Positions 1-9,319 of a DNA stretch of 64,000 bases are shown piece after piece. Source of the DNA: Tritrichomonas foetus (lineage: Eukaryota > Parabasalia > Tritrichomonadida > Tritrichomonadidae); NCBI GenBank assembly GCA_001839685.1, contig MLAK01000374.1:8134-72133 (forward strand). Direction: 5' to 3'. Numbering within the stretch: the stretch's first letter is position 1; each line of letters begins with the position of its first letter. Under the pieces are notes generated by a model. That model was not told where the DNA came from, did no database searches, and saw only the letters and a program-made list of their open reading frames with translations. Position numbers and translations under genes: made by a program.

Positions 1-759
1 ATTTCACCAGGACCAGCAGCTTACTCACCACAGCTTCCAGCAAGTGGTGCAGGTGCAACGATGCATGTTCGACCTAAAGATCGTGATATTGAAGTTACAC
101 CAGGTCCAAGTGACTATGAAGTCAGTCGTGATTTGGGTGGACAAAAGTCAACCATGCACATCAGACCACAAGATCAAGCAGGTTACAACAATCCAGGACC
201 AGGTCAATACACACCAACTGATGCCAACAAGCCAAGCAATCCACGCTTCACTATGAAAGGACGTCATGAAATTCCAACACAACCTAACACAGCACCATAT
301 CGTGAATTACCATCCACAGTTGGTGAAGGACCTAAAATTTCACTTTCATCAAGACATAAAGAACGAGATCCAGTTTCAACACCAGGACCAAACTATATTC
401 CACCAAATCTTGGTTCAGATGCTCAAAAGAGCACATTATCAGGTCGCACAGGTGAAGAATATGATCCTAGACGTGACAATCCAGGCCCAGGTGCATATGA
501 ATACACACCTAAATTTGGAAATGATGCACAGAAGAGCACNNTNCANCANNGAACNGGCACCGAAGTTCCAGANATTTCACCAGGACCAGCAGCATATACA
601 CCACAACTTCCTGCAAGTGGTGCAGGCGCAACAATGCACTTCCGTCCAAAGGACAAAGGACCAGAAGAGACACCAGGGTATGTTAAACTTCCATCAACAC
701 TTGGAGGTCCTAAATATACCATTGGAAACAGAGAAGACCTTGATATGGAACCTGTATAG
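1..759 (+). CDS. Sperm-tail PG-rich repeat (STPGR/ODF3-like) protein, 3' part
   Basis: The frame is open from base 1, so the true start lies outside the window; the stop is TAG at 757-759. The 252 visible residues are a tandem array of PGPG.Y units (PGPSDYEV, PGPGQYTP, PGPNYIPP, PGPGAYEY, PGPAAYTP) spaced 30-40 residues apart, each followed by a short basic stretch such as MHVRPKD or MHFRPKDK. This is the STPGR pattern of ODF3/SHIPPO-type proteins, which associate with microtubules of flagella and related cytoskeleton, so a flagellar or axostylar structural role is inferred. Bases 540-573 contain 10 scattered Ns inside one repeat, so about 12 residues are unreadable. The segment after the Ns nearly repeats the first 75 bases of the window. 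Family assignment is good; the number of repeats upstream is unknown. Confidence 0.85.
   Translation: MSPGPAAYSPQLPASGAGATMHVRPKDRDIEVTPGPSDYEVSRDLGGQKSTMHIRPQDQAGYNNPGPGQYTPTDANKPSNPRFTMKGRHEIPTQPNTAPYRELPSTVGEGPKISLSSRHKERDPVSTPGPNYIPPNLGSDAQKSTLSGRTGEEYDPRRDNPGPGAYEYTPKFGNDAQKSXXXXXXGTEVPXISPGPAAYTPQLPASGAGATMHFRPKDKGPEETPGYVKLPSTLGGPKYTIGNREDLDMEPV
540..573. other. Ambiguous bases inside a PG-rich repeat
   Basis: Ten Ns are scattered among called bases over 34 nt. The flanks (1-75 and 574-648) are near-identical copies of one repeat, so the ambiguity looks like collapsed or conflicting reads over a recent internal duplication rather than a sized assembly gap. Confidence 0.8.
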
Positions 760-1154
760 AAATGTTAATTTTTATTATTTGAAATATTTTCTTGTTTATT
801 TACTTAAACAGACTGTTTAAAATACCAATTTGCAGATATTAATCTCCCTATTTTTTTTCTCTACATTTCTTGGATTTATTTAAAAATTTTCTAAATAATT
901 TAATATTCTTGTCTAAAAATAAAACGCGGGTTGAGTACTATGGTATCAATTTAATTATTGTTCTTTGAAAAACATTTAAACAATTTATGAAATAAAAATG
1001 AGGGAGATGGACATAAATTAAATATTTTTTTTCAAAGTTAAAGCATTTAGCAAAAATGGCATCCCTAAATTTATATTTACAATCAGTTGGTCTTAAAAAA
1101 ATGATGAAAATCGAATCGACAATGGGGAGAAAATTGTCATTTCACATCAAAAAA
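760..1154. other. Intergenic region upstream of CK2 alpha
   Basis: AT-rich spacer with no supported gene. It holds AAAGTTAAAGC near 1036, a motif also seen at 5072 and 48574, and ends with the initiator of the kinase gene. An in-frame ATG at 1056 would extend the kinase by 33 residues but is judged non-coding. Confidence 0.6.
1142..1146 (+). promoter_or_regulatory. Initiator (Inr) TCACA of CK2 alpha
   Basis: TCACA matches the parabasalid initiator TCA(C/T)(A/T) and lies 9 nt before the ATG at 1155. It would be inside the coding region if the ATG at 1056 were used, so it favours 1155 as the start. Confidence 0.65.
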
Positions 1155-2216
1155 ATGAGCGACCCTTTTGCCATTTCGAACGCCTACGCTGGCGAAAAGT
1201 TCAACGCGGACCATCCAAACATCTCCCAAAATTACGCAAACATCAATCTCGAGCTTGGCGCCTCCCATTGGAACTATCGAGCTTGGAATCCAGAATTCGG
1301 CGATATTAAAAGATATTCGTTATACCTCTGGCTCGGTAGTGGCCGTTATTCTGATGTTTTCTTATCACTCCAGGACGGTAAAACGAAGTGCGCAGCAAAA
1401 CTATTAAAGCCAGTGAACACAGACCGAGTAAGACGAGAATTAAGAATTTTGTCGATCTTGAAAGGAGGACCAAACATCCTCGAACTTTGGGATATTGTTA
1501 TTGATGGAAAATATGGAATTCCCGCAATGATTACAGAAGTCGTCGACAACATCGATTGGAGGGATATGTTTCAAAAAATGACTTTAGACGACATTCGCTT
1601 CTACAGTTATCGACTTCTTCTCGCTTTAGATTTCACGCACAAGAACGGAATTATGCACAGAGACGTTAAACCCGTTAATATTTTATGCAAAGATCCCAAA
1701 AAGGAATTAAAGCTTGCAGACTGGGGCCTGGCTGAATTCTATCATCCGATGAGGCAATATTCACCATGTGTTGGCACTCGTTATTACAAATCACCAGAAA
1801 TTTTATTCGATTATGAATATTATGATTATTCAATGGATATCTGGGCCGCTGGTGTCATTCTTTTAGAAATGCTTTCATTGGACATTCACATTTTTGATGG
1901 AGAATCTCAAAAATGTGAACAGATTGATACAATCGCCAAAGTCGTTGGTGGACAAACACTCGTCGACTGGACCATAAAGTACAGGAAACAACAAAAACCA
2001 GAAGTTGTGAACAGACTTCTCAAATTCCCAGGAACTCCATTCGAAAACATCATTCCTTATGCAAGGAGGCAATTCAGGGACCCAGACGCAGTTGACCTCC
2101 TGATGATGCTCCTCAAGGTCGACCACAAAGAGAGATGTTCCGCAGAAGAAGCTCTCTGCCATCGATTCTTTGACCCGATCAGGAACAAGGTTTACAACGA
2201 GGTGCACAAAACATAA
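1155..2216 (+). CDS. Casein kinase II catalytic subunit (CK2 alpha)
   Basis: A CMGC Ser/Thr kinase of 353 residues counted from the ATG at 1155. CK2 signatures are clear: glycine loop GSGRYS at about 61, the KPV segment after the ATP lysine, HRDVKPVN with catalytic Asp at about 170, the CK2-specific DWGLAEFYHP in place of DFG at about 189, and VGTRYYKSPEI in the activation segment. CK2 phosphorylates acidic Ser/Thr sites in many nuclear and cytoplasmic proteins. The basic cluster KKKK that follows KPV in most CK2 alpha proteins reads NTDR here, so part of the substrate/heparin-binding face is changed. ATG 1155 is preferred because TCACA lies just before it and the usual CK2 N-terminus begins about there; an upstream in-frame ATG at 1056 is the alternative. 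Confidence 0.93.
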   Translation: MSDPFAISNAYAGEKFNADHPNISQNYANINLELGASHWNYRAWNPEFGDIKRYSLYLWLGSGRYSDVFLSLQDGKTKCAAKLLKPVNTDRVRRELRILSILKGGPNILELWDIVIDGKYGIPAMITEVVDNIDWRDMFQKMTLDDIRFYSYRLLLALDFTHKNGIMHRDVKPVNILCKDPKKELKLADWGLAEFYHPMRQYSPCVGTRYYKSPEILFDYEYYDYSMDIWAAGVILLEMLSLDIHIFDGESQKCEQIDTIAKVVGGQTLVDWTIKYRKQQKPEVVNRLLKFPGTPFENIIPYARRQFRDPDAVDLLMMLLKVDHKERCSAEEALCHRFFDPIRNKVYNEVHKT

Positions 2217-2584
2217 TTTGAATTGATTGTAATGAAAAAAAAAAAAATGATGAAAAAACTTGAAAAATAAAATAAAATTGTATTATTTTTTATCTTTTTT
2301 ATGATTTTGTCGATCGGTTCTGTTCAATAGACACCGCGTCGAGATCGAGAGAAACGAGAATTCCCTAATGGTCAAAGATATATAAAGGAAGATATATAAA
2401 GGAAGACGTATAAAATAAGATTTATAAAAGAAGATAAATAAAGGAAGATATGTAAAAGAAGATATAAGTATAGTTATGTAAAACATGAGATCTAGAAAAT
2501 AATGAATAAAAAGAGAATAAAAGATAGAATAATACAGATAATACTCTTTAAAAAAAAATACTGTTAGGAAAGAAATATGCAATC
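2217..2584. other. Intergenic, convergent 3' ends
   Basis: Spacer between the 3' ends of CK2 alpha (+) and the ARM-repeat gene (-). Apart from the purine-rich repeat at 2375-2468 and A runs near 2237 and 2549, nothing is recognisable. Confidence 0.6.
2375..2468. repeat. Degenerate purine-rich tandem repeat
   Basis: About seven imperfect copies of a 13-16 nt unit close to GGAAGATATATAAA, with drift (GGAAGACGTATAAA, GAAGATAAATAAA). It lies wholly in non-coding sequence. Confidence 0.75.
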
Positions 2585-3643
2585 TCATTGTGGAGGAGCT
2601 TCACCTTCAGGCGGAGCTTCATCCTTTCTGACTGGTTTGGATGGATCAACCACATCTCCAACAATAACCTTTCCGAAAGGAAGCTCAGCAACAATAACTC
2701 TGCATTTGTAGGCAGCTCTCCTACATTCAAGGTCTGCATCTGATTCGGAAATTTTCTTTAGCGTGTCTGCGATTGTTCGTTCCATTGCAATTCTTTCTTT
2801 TCCTTCTTTTGGAACGGCCAAAAGCGTAATAAGTGCAATTGTTGCAATCCTGACACTAATTTTTGGAGAGTTTAGAAGTGGTCCCAATTCGTCTAAGATG
2901 TCCACATTTAGTAAAGCAAGCTTTCCATTATGCCCGCTATCCATCGCAATATTTTCTGCCAGATTGATGGTAATCATCTGTAAATCTGGATTAGGAATAG
3001 ATTTCACAATCACCTGCAATAAATCTTGGTTTTCAATGAGCGGAACACGAACTTTTTGCATGTTCGTGAGTCGGGAAAGAAGATGGAAAAGTTCAGCAAG
3101 TAGCGGTGGTGTGGAATATTTTGAAGCAGCAGCAACAACAAGCTTGATAGGAACATCGCCTTCAATGAACGGATCAATTGGACCAAGAAGCTCGGCAATA
3201 TGACGTAGAAGTGCTGCAGCAGCAATACGGAGTGGAATTTCGTTATCAGGATGGACGACATCAACAATTCGTGGAATATCAGAACTAAGCTGTTCGGCGT
3301 CATACATTGTTGAAATGAGTGTATTGAGTGCGATCAATGTGTGAAGTAGGAGACCGTTATTTTGCTGGAGAAGTAATGGCCGTAATGCGTCGAAGGCGTG
3401 AAGTTGGATTGCCTCCGCTTCACGGCCAGGAAGAATGTCATTCAATAGTCGAAGCGCTTTAGTCTTGTCAATTCGTGTTGCTTGCTGATCATAAATAATT
3501 TCTAACAAATGCGAGATTTCACGGTGTCCGAGACCTAAAGAAATTTCATAAGGATCATGCTGCTCGGCAAATGGCTTATCTGTGTAGGGGACACGACGGC
3601 GAAGTGTGTCGGGGACCCAGTGCGCGGATGGTGTTCGCGACAT
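2585..3643 (-). CDS. Armadillo/HEAT-repeat protein, possibly RSPH14-like
   Basis: A 352-residue protein from ATG 3643, made almost entirely of paired amphipathic helices typical of ARM/HEAT folds (for example TKALRLLNDIL, LLLHTLIALNTLI, ISVRIATIALITLLAV). The N-terminus (about 1-45) is a non-helical basic lead and the C-terminus is a Pro/Glu-rich tail (DEAPPEGEAPPQ). The size, the lead and the spacing of repeats recall radial spoke head protein 14 (RTDR1), which would fit a flagellate, but this is a resemblance rather than a proven assignment; any ARM scaffold is possible. No TCAYW initiator is visible directly before this ATG. Confidence 0.8.
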   Translation of the reverse strand: MSRTPSAHWVPDTLRRRVPYTDKPFAEQHDPYEISLGLGHREISHLLEIIYDQQATRIDKTKALRLLNDILPGREAEAIQLHAFDALRPLLLQQNNGLLLHTLIALNTLISTMYDAEQLSSDIPRIVDVVHPDNEIPLRIAAAALLRHIAELLGPIDPFIEGDVPIKLVVAAASKYSTPPLLAELFHLLSRLTNMQKVRVPLIENQDLLQVIVKSIPNPDLQMITINLAENIAMDSGHNGKLALLNVDILDELGPLLNSPKISVRIATIALITLLAVPKEGKERIAMERTIADTLKKISESDADLECRRAAYKCRVIVAELPFGKVIVGDVVDPSKPVRKDEAPPEGEAPPQ

Positions 3644-3910
3644 TTGGAAACTTCAAACGTATTTTTCGACGATAGAATATTAATTTTGAAATGTGATATG
3701 AAAATATTTCCTTGCACATTGAAACACACACCATTCATTGAAACATACATTATTTATTGAAACATATAATATTCACTCAACAAGTATATATTGATTCATG
3801 TTGCAATCATTATTAATATAAAAGATAGATTGATATATTTAGAATAGCATTAACTTTGTCTCATTCTATATAATTTAGAGATTAAAAACATAATTTTATT
3901 CAAACAAAAA

Positions 3911-4972
3911 TTAACAAATATTGCATGGGAGACATGAGCAGCATTTCTTCTTATTTTCTTCAATTATATATTCATCTTCATCACCTGGTACAACGCATGG
4001 AAGAAGCTGTCCTTCACCTGGAACGTATGGTTCCTCGTCAAGAGGAGCATCAATTGGAATTACTGAAATGTGTTCCTTTTCTTCTTTATCGAGTAATTCC
4101 CAATCATACTGGTCATCAAATGTCGCATCTGTTTTTGTCATAGCTTGTACTAAGAATGAGAGTAGAAGTCGATAGTTTGGTTCTGTTGCATATTCATATT
4201 GCATAATTGTTCGCCATAATGAAATAAATTCTTCTGGTAAGCCTTTACAAAGCTCTTCTTTTGTAATATTCAATTTCATATTGTAGACGTCTTCCCGTTT
4301 AGTTATATCTCCCCAAGGAAGTGAACCTTTTGCCAATTCGATCATGGAATAAAACCAACTAATTAAATCATCTCTACGACCAAGATCGTGATATTCATGC
4401 GCATTGAGTGATGCATATTTACAGGTTCCTGCAAATCCAGCTTTTGAACGTGGCTCAATTGGTAAGTTTGTTTCAGGATTCATGTGCAATCTAGCAAGGC
4501 CATAATCAATTAAAGCTAAAGGGTGCTGACGACTTGGCCTTATCAAAAAATTACCTGGTTTGATATCTCGGTGAATGTAACCAGCACGATGAAATTTCTC
4601 GATGCAACGAAGCATATGAATACCTAGTAAAAGTGTTGATGAAATTGTATACGTATTATCTGGCAATTTCTTCCGCACCACTGTGAGTGAAGGACCTAAA
4701 CATTCCAATAGATAATAGCGATACTTGGGTGTTTCACCGGACCGTATAAATTTTGGGAAGAATGGAGAATCTCCAAGTGCGTAAAAAACACTTTCTTCTA
4801 ACTGTAAGGTTTTCTTTTGATTCGATTTTGATTCAACTTTTAATGCATATTTTTGATCGGTTTTCCTTTCACGAACATGATAAATATCTGCAAATCCACC
4901 TTGCCCAATGAGTCGTAATACTTGAAAATTGAGAAATACTTTTCCTTTCTTAAAAGTTTTCCTTTGTGACAT
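3911..4972 (-). CDS. CK1-family protein kinase with cysteine-rich C-terminal tail
   Basis: 353 residues from the ATG at 4972. The frame continues a few codons upstream only through TTG, and ACGTTAA at 4980-4986 lies in that extension, so 4972 is the start. Kinase landmarks: glycine loop GQGGFADI at 23-30, ATP lysine K45, HRDIKPGNFL with H134-D136, and DYG (not DFG) at 156-158, followed by the CK1-type GTCKYASLNAHE and RRDDLISWFYSMIE. This resembles the TTBK/CK1 branch that is expanded in trichomonads. After an acidic linker the protein ends in KKKCCSCLPCNIC: five cysteines next to a lysine cluster, which suggests palmitoylation and membrane attachment as in CK1 gamma, though this is inferred. 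The gene is divergent from the PCI-like gene. Confidence 0.9.
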   Translation of the reverse strand: MSQRKTFKKGKVFLNFQVLRLIGQGGFADIYHVRERKTDQKYALKVESKSNQKKTLQLEESVFYALGDSPFFPKFIRSGETPKYRYYLLECLGPSLTVVRKKLPDNTYTISSTLLLGIHMLRCIEKFHRAGYIHRDIKPGNFLIRPSRQHPLALIDYGLARLHMNPETNLPIEPRSKAGFAGTCKYASLNAHEYHDLGRRDDLISWFYSMIELAKGSLPWGDITKREDVYNMKLNITKEELCKGLPEEFISLWRTIMQYEYATEPNYRLLLSFLVQAMTKTDATFDDQYDWELLDKEEKEHISVIPIDAPLDEEPYVPGEGQLLPCVVPGDEDEYIIEENKKKCCSCLPCNIC

Positions 4973-4979
4973 TATGTGT

Positions 4980-4986
4980 ACGTTAA
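4980..4986 (-). promoter_or_regulatory. M3/Myb-like element before the CK1 kinase gene
   Basis: On the gene strand TTAACGT lies about 8 nt before ATG 4972. It resembles the AACGTTA (M3) and TAACG Myb-recognition motifs described for trichomonad promoters. Similar sequences occur at 5063, 15032, 19862 and 21950. Confidence 0.45.
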
Positions 4987-5062
4987 CCAAAATATATTTT
5001 TGTCACAATCTACTTTTTATGAAGTTATATGGCTATCAATTACAATACTTGGACCATATAAC

Positions 5063-5080
5063 AACGTAAAAAGTTAAAGC
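5063..5080. promoter_or_regulatory. AACGTAAAAAGTTAAAGC element
   Basis: An AACGT core followed by AAAAAGTTAAAGC, in the spacer between two divergent genes. AAAGTTAAAGC recurs before CK2 alpha (near 1036) and upstream of the PP2A scaffold gene (near 48574), so it may be a shared promoter element. Function is inferred only from this recurrence. Confidence 0.35.
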
Positions 5081-5222
5081 GAAATCTTATTGACATTCAA
5101 TTTGGATTTACTTTCATGTTATTCAGTACTAAAATGGTCAATTCATACAAAAATTGAATCATTTCAAATCGAAGTATCGATATGATTGGTCAAATAAAAG
5201 GTCAATTGTGTTTAATAAACCA

Positions 5223-6584
5223 ATGAATTTCAACTTTTTTCAGAATGAAAAAATGGACGATGATAACATAACTCCATGGCAGTATATGGAGCAAGATGGT
5301 CAAATTGTCTATTCAGATTCATTTAACGAAGAAGAAAATATACCAACCCTCGAGTTAGAAGACGAAAATTATTCAATATCTCTAAAAAATTCACAAAATT
5401 CATCAAAAATCGATTTTTCTTCCTTTAACGAATGCATTGAAACACGCAATTTCAAGAAAGCCTTAAAAGTTATAGATGACATCATTCAAATTTGTTATCA
5501 AAAATGCATTTTTGACGATAACTTTGGAAATAAAATATTGGAATGCTGCCAGATTTTGAATAATGACGCAAATCAAACAGAAACAGATTCAATAAATGAT
5601 GAAAACGAAAATGAACAAGCGGTCAAAGACTTTTTGCTTTTAATTTCCAATATGAAAATCAGATTAGCTTTTTTTTATTTATTTTCATTTCTTCTCACAA
5701 ATAAGATTACATATGTAGAAAAGTTCTTGCCAATTATATCAGAACTTGATTTTTTATTTCAGAAAAAAGATTCTGATTTTTATGATCTGCAAAAATATTT
5801 ATGTGTTTTGAATTCTACCTACTTAGTTGCTTCTAGATTTAATGCACTTGAAAGTATTTCTGAAGCTATAAGCTGGGCTTCATATGATGAAAATTATGAT
5901 TTCTCACAAGAAAAATATTTTGCGCCATATCTTTGCCTTGCTGATGCTGTTAAATCATTCAATCGAAGAATCTACAAGCAAGCAGTAAATCGATCGTTTC
6001 AATCATTTGAGCTATTTCCTCCAGAAATCTCTTCAATGAGAAAAAAATGTTTAGTTTTATATTTTTTCACTTCACTATTCATCACCAATGAAATAACAAA
6101 AGAAAAAAGTGATTTATTAATCACTGATGAAAGTGTCAAAAATGATGCTGATTTAATTCCATTTCTAGAGTTCATAAATCTTCATCAAAAATGCGATTTT
6201 CTTACATCTCGAAATCAAATTCATGATTTTTCTGAAAAAGTGTCAAATTCTTTTGATTTTTTGAGAAGATCTAGGTTTGATGAGATTCCAAATGTTATTC
6301 GAAGGAGAGCAATTATGAAATCATTCATTATATATCGAAGAGTTAGTACTAACTTTATCACAAATAAATTTTCATTCAATTCTAATGAAGAAACAATGAA
6401 AACTTTGTTCGAAATGATTCGAAGAAAAGAAATTTGTCATTTTTACAATGACAGGAATGATACTTTTGAAATTGTTGACTCAGCTCATCAAAATGATGAA
6501 TCATTGAAAAATGAAAAAGATGAATATGAAATTTTATCAAATACCACAAATGTTGTCAATGAATTCATTAATACATTTATGTAA
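5223..6584 (+). CDS. Helical-repeat protein with PCI-like C-terminus
   Basis: 453 residues from ATG 5223; the next in-frame ATG at 5253 is an alternative, and further upstream the frame opens only through TTG. An acidic N-terminus (MDDDN, EEENIPTLELEDEN) is followed by about 250 residues of alpha-helical repeat with no membrane character. Near the C-terminus a segment around RRAIMKSFIIYRR, ETMKTLFEMIRRKEI and DTFEIVD has the spacing of a PCI winged helix, as in COP9/proteasome lid/eIF3 subunits. A lid or CSN2/Rpn6-type role is possible but weakly supported. TAA overlaps an AATAAA-like sequence. I do not recognise the gene with certainty. Confidence 0.75.
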   Translation: MNFNFFQNEKMDDDNITPWQYMEQDGQIVYSDSFNEEENIPTLELEDENYSISLKNSQNSSKIDFSSFNECIETRNFKKALKVIDDIIQICYQKCIFDDNFGNKILECCQILNNDANQTETDSINDENENEQAVKDFLLLISNMKIRLAFFYLFSFLLTNKITYVEKFLPIISELDFLFQKKDSDFYDLQKYLCVLNSTYLVASRFNALESISEAISWASYDENYDFSQEKYFAPYLCLADAVKSFNRRIYKQAVNRSFQSFELFPPEISSMRKKCLVLYFFTSLFITNEITKEKSDLLITDESVKNDADLIPFLEFINLHQKCDFLTSRNQIHDFSEKVSNSFDFLRRSRFDEIPNVIRRRAIMKSFIIYRRVSTNFITNKFSFNSNEETMKTLFEMIRRKEICHFYNDRNDTFEIVDSAHQNDESLKNEKDEYEILSNTTNVVNEFINTFM

Positions 6585-6991
6585 AATAAAAATACTTCTT
6601 CATGTAGTTAGTGATTTCTATATGATAGAAGTAATGCGGTTGTTTGTTTATTTAATAAATATTTCCAAAATATAACTTTTTTTCTTTTATATCATATTAC
6701 CTCACTAAAAATGCTGACGAAACTCTCAACATGATTTATGACTCAACTAGTAAATGAGGAAATCGTGAATATGTATTTTTTTTATGAAACAGGCATGACT
6801 TAATTCGAAAGATCATCGAGACACATGAAAAGATAAGTTTGATATATGCAGAATCAAAAGTCAGTCAAATATCTATTTTCACTAGAGTGGAAAACATGAG
6901 GAAAGTTACATGAAAGACGATATAAAAAAATTAGAGATTTGGATAGAAAAATATTTATATAATATCATGGTAATTGCGAAATAATAGTTAC
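6585..6991. other. Intergenic, convergent 3' ends
   Basis: AT-rich spacer of about 400 nt between convergent genes; no conserved motif or RNA gene seen. Confidence 0.6.
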
Positions 6992-8101
6992 TTAGTGATT
7001 AAATGAAAAGCGGAGACGTACTTTTTCTTTTGAAATTGAAGGTGCTCTTTCTGGAGGTTTTTTCTTAAAAATCATTTTTAACATTGGTGAAGAAGCAGTG
7101 AATCCGATCATTGGTGGTCTCGCTGAAAGAGCGGATGCTTTATTTTTCTGAAGTTGTTTTTGGTTTCTATTCTTGTTTCGATGTTGAAAAAGCGCAAAAG
7201 CGCTATCAATAGTCCAATCATATTTTTCATCAAAAACATATCCTTTTTTGATGAACAATTTTCGAAACATCGACTTATACATGTTATAGTCAGGTTCTTC
7301 ATTAAATTCAAGTGCTTTTACAGAAAGTAAAAATTGCAAAAATTCTTCAGGAATGTTTTGACATAATTCTTTGAAGTTGGTATTTTCTTTAACTTTCAAA
7401 ATTTGAGTAGATATTTCTTGTTCGCTTAGATTTGGTGAACATGAAGCAACTTTTTCCCATGGTAAACTTCCAGTTAAAAAGTAGATGAGAATATAGGCGA
7501 TTGACTCAAGGTCATCACGCCTCGAGCGAGCAACACCTTTGTATGAATTAATTGACGCAAATTCAGGAGTACCAAAAAATTTGTGACCATCAGAATAATC
7601 AATATGCTGATTATTATAAAACCCTCTAAATTTGGTGGCAAGTCCAAAATCTATCAGATAGATAATGTTAGAGTTTTTTCCAATGCCAGTTATTAAATTT
7701 CCGGGTTTAATATCGTTATGAATTATTCCCTTCGAATGTAAGAACTGAACCCTCGAAATAAGCTGTTCGGCAATCATTAAGACTGTTTTTAAGGAAAATT
7801 TAAAATTGGACTTTTTGAACAACGAATACAACGAATCGCCTAATATTTCCATAACAAGGGCATTCAAGCCTTCGTCTGTAGCGAACTCTTTGAGTTTTGG
7901 AAACCCTAGGGCTCCGTCGAGAATGCGATATATCTTTGCTTCGTTGCAAAGCTGGATTGAGCGGGTATTATTCACGACTGGTTCGATTTTCATGGCAACC
8001 TCTTCTCCTGTTTTCATGTCAATACCGTTGTAGATTTGTCCAAAACTCCCACCTCCAATGAGCTGGATAATATCAAACCTGTTGGCGAACTTGGTTTTCA
8101 T
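6992..8101 (-). CDS. CK1-like protein kinase with non-RD catalytic loop
   Basis: 369 residues from ATG 8101. Landmarks: glycine loop GGGSFGQIY at 16-24, ATP lysine in AMKIEP (K38), HNDIKPGNLI at 128-137 where the usual HRD arginine is Asn, DFGLATK at 151-157, the CK1-type FGTPEFASINSYKG, and RRDDLESIAYILIYFLTGSLPW. The catalytic Asp (D130), the HxDxKPxN lysine and Asn are kept, so it may well be active but would not be regulated as an RD kinase. The C-terminal tail of about 70 residues is basic and Pro/Ser-containing. It belongs to the CK1 superfamily, as does the gene at 3911-4972, but the two are not close copies. Confidence 0.9.
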   Translation of the reverse strand: MKTKFANRFDIIQLIGGGSFGQIYNGIDMKTGEEVAMKIEPVVNNTRSIQLCNEAKIYRILDGALGFPKLKEFATDEGLNALVMEILGDSLYSLFKKSNFKFSLKTVLMIAEQLISRVQFLHSKGIIHNDIKPGNLITGIGKNSNIIYLIDFGLATKFRGFYNNQHIDYSDGHKFFGTPEFASINSYKGVARSRRDDLESIAYILIYFLTGSLPWEKVASCSPNLSEQEISTQILKVKENTNFKELCQNIPEEFLQFLLSVKALEFNEEPDYNMYKSMFRKLFIKKGYVFDEKYDWTIDSAFALFQHRNKNRNQKQLQKNKASALSARPPMIGFTASSPMLKMIFKKKPPERAPSISKEKVRLRFSFNH

Positions 8102-8980
8102 TTTTATTTATTTTGACCTTTTCAATTTCTTAAGAATTTGGAAAAATCATTTTGAATCAACATTCAATTATTTTCTATGCAACCTGAATTTTTCTATGAT
8201 TTTAAATCAATATTTGTAAGAATTATTTTCATGAAATTATGATAAGAATTATTTCAAAATTAGTAATTGAATTCCAATCTTTTTGAATTATTATTTCAAC
8301 TTTTTAATTGAAAGCTACAAAGTTAATATAGTAATTTACCTGGGTTAAAAAATCTCACTGTATTTCATCAATAAACAAAATAGGGATCTGAGACAAAAAG
8401 ACAAGTAAGTGACAATTTGATAGTTACGAAAAATAATTCAATCAAGAAGTTTGATTTGAAACAAAAATTTTCACTTTTGTGATGCATTGAATAAAATAAT
8501 TCTTTTAATTTTTCATCTTATTTTTTTCATGAATCACACAAAAATAAATTCTGAATTCATTTCCTCTTTCCGGTTTCTTTCCCAAAAAACGTAAGATTTG
8601 TAATAAGTACTCTATATAATTCTCAAGAGAACTACGGTCTGTTTTATGAGACCAATTTGCATATTGTCTTTGAAAAAGTTATTTATGGTGATAAAGTAAT
8701 CGTGTATTCAGAATCCATGAAGAAATTTTTTTTTGTTTTGGCCATCCATCTATCAATATAATCAATATAAATTAGGACCACTAGATTGTAGATTAGATAT
8801 ACAATCAAGTGGAGTTATAATAAATAATAAAATGTGGGCAATAGAAAGGAGAAATATTGTTTTCCTTATCTCTCAACAACATGAATTCCATCCATATAAA
8901 ATTCTGTTCACATTGAATGCAATATTTATTGAATAGTTTACATTAATCAACTATTTCCGAATATATATATATATCATTTC

Positions 8981-9184
8981 ATGGAAAATCGCCCTAATAA
9001 TTCAGATTCGTTATTTGTTCATCACGGACATGAACAATTCATGTTTATTTACGAATCTCTCCGTCGAGAAATTGAAAAGGATTTACGATATGTTTTTCAA
9101 TGTATATATGGTCAACAAATAACCGTTTTCTTGTATGAAATAATTTCACCATACATTACTTGTTATTTGGCAAAATTATATTAG
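8981..9184 (+). CDS. Possible small gene or 5' gene fragment
   Basis: A 67-codon ATG frame in an otherwise gene-free spacer. TCATTTC, which contains an initiator-like TCATT, lies directly before the ATG. The first 45 residues are mixed polar (MENRPNNSDSLFVHHG, YESLRREIEKDLRYVF), unlike translated AT-rich spacer, while the last 20 are hydrophobic and low complexity. No family recognised. It could be a truncated 5' end of a gene or a chance frame. Confidence 0.3.
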   Translation: MENRPNNSDSLFVHHGHEQFMFIYESLRREIEKDLRYVFQCIYGQQITVFLYEIISPYITCYLAKLY

Positions 9185-9311
9185 TGAGAAATATCACATT
9201 TTTCAGAAAACTATTGAAATTAATTTGCCTACTTTTATATTTCTATCGATATTTACGAAATGACAGCAATAAATCACATTGAAAAACTAATCAAGTCATA
9301 AAATAATCATA

Positions 9312-9319
9312 CGATAAAC
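9312..9319. repeat. Target site duplication, left (copy 1)
   Basis: CGATAAAC directly precedes the element and is repeated exactly at 10416-10423 directly after it. Confidence 0.9.

Larger units (their letters stand above)
8102..9319. other. Intergenic region before the transposable element
   Basis: 1.2 kb of AT-rich sequence. Only the short frame at 8981-9184 looks remotely coding. It ends in CGATAAAC (9312-9319), the left target duplication of the element. Confidence 0.6.

Noticed and set aside
1056..1154. 33-residue N-terminal extension of CK2 alpha
   Set aside because: Does not resemble CK2 N-termini and contains the initiator TCACA; start moved to 1155.
8733..8936. 67-codon frame
   Set aside because: Starts with TTG, has no initiator and no protein-like composition.
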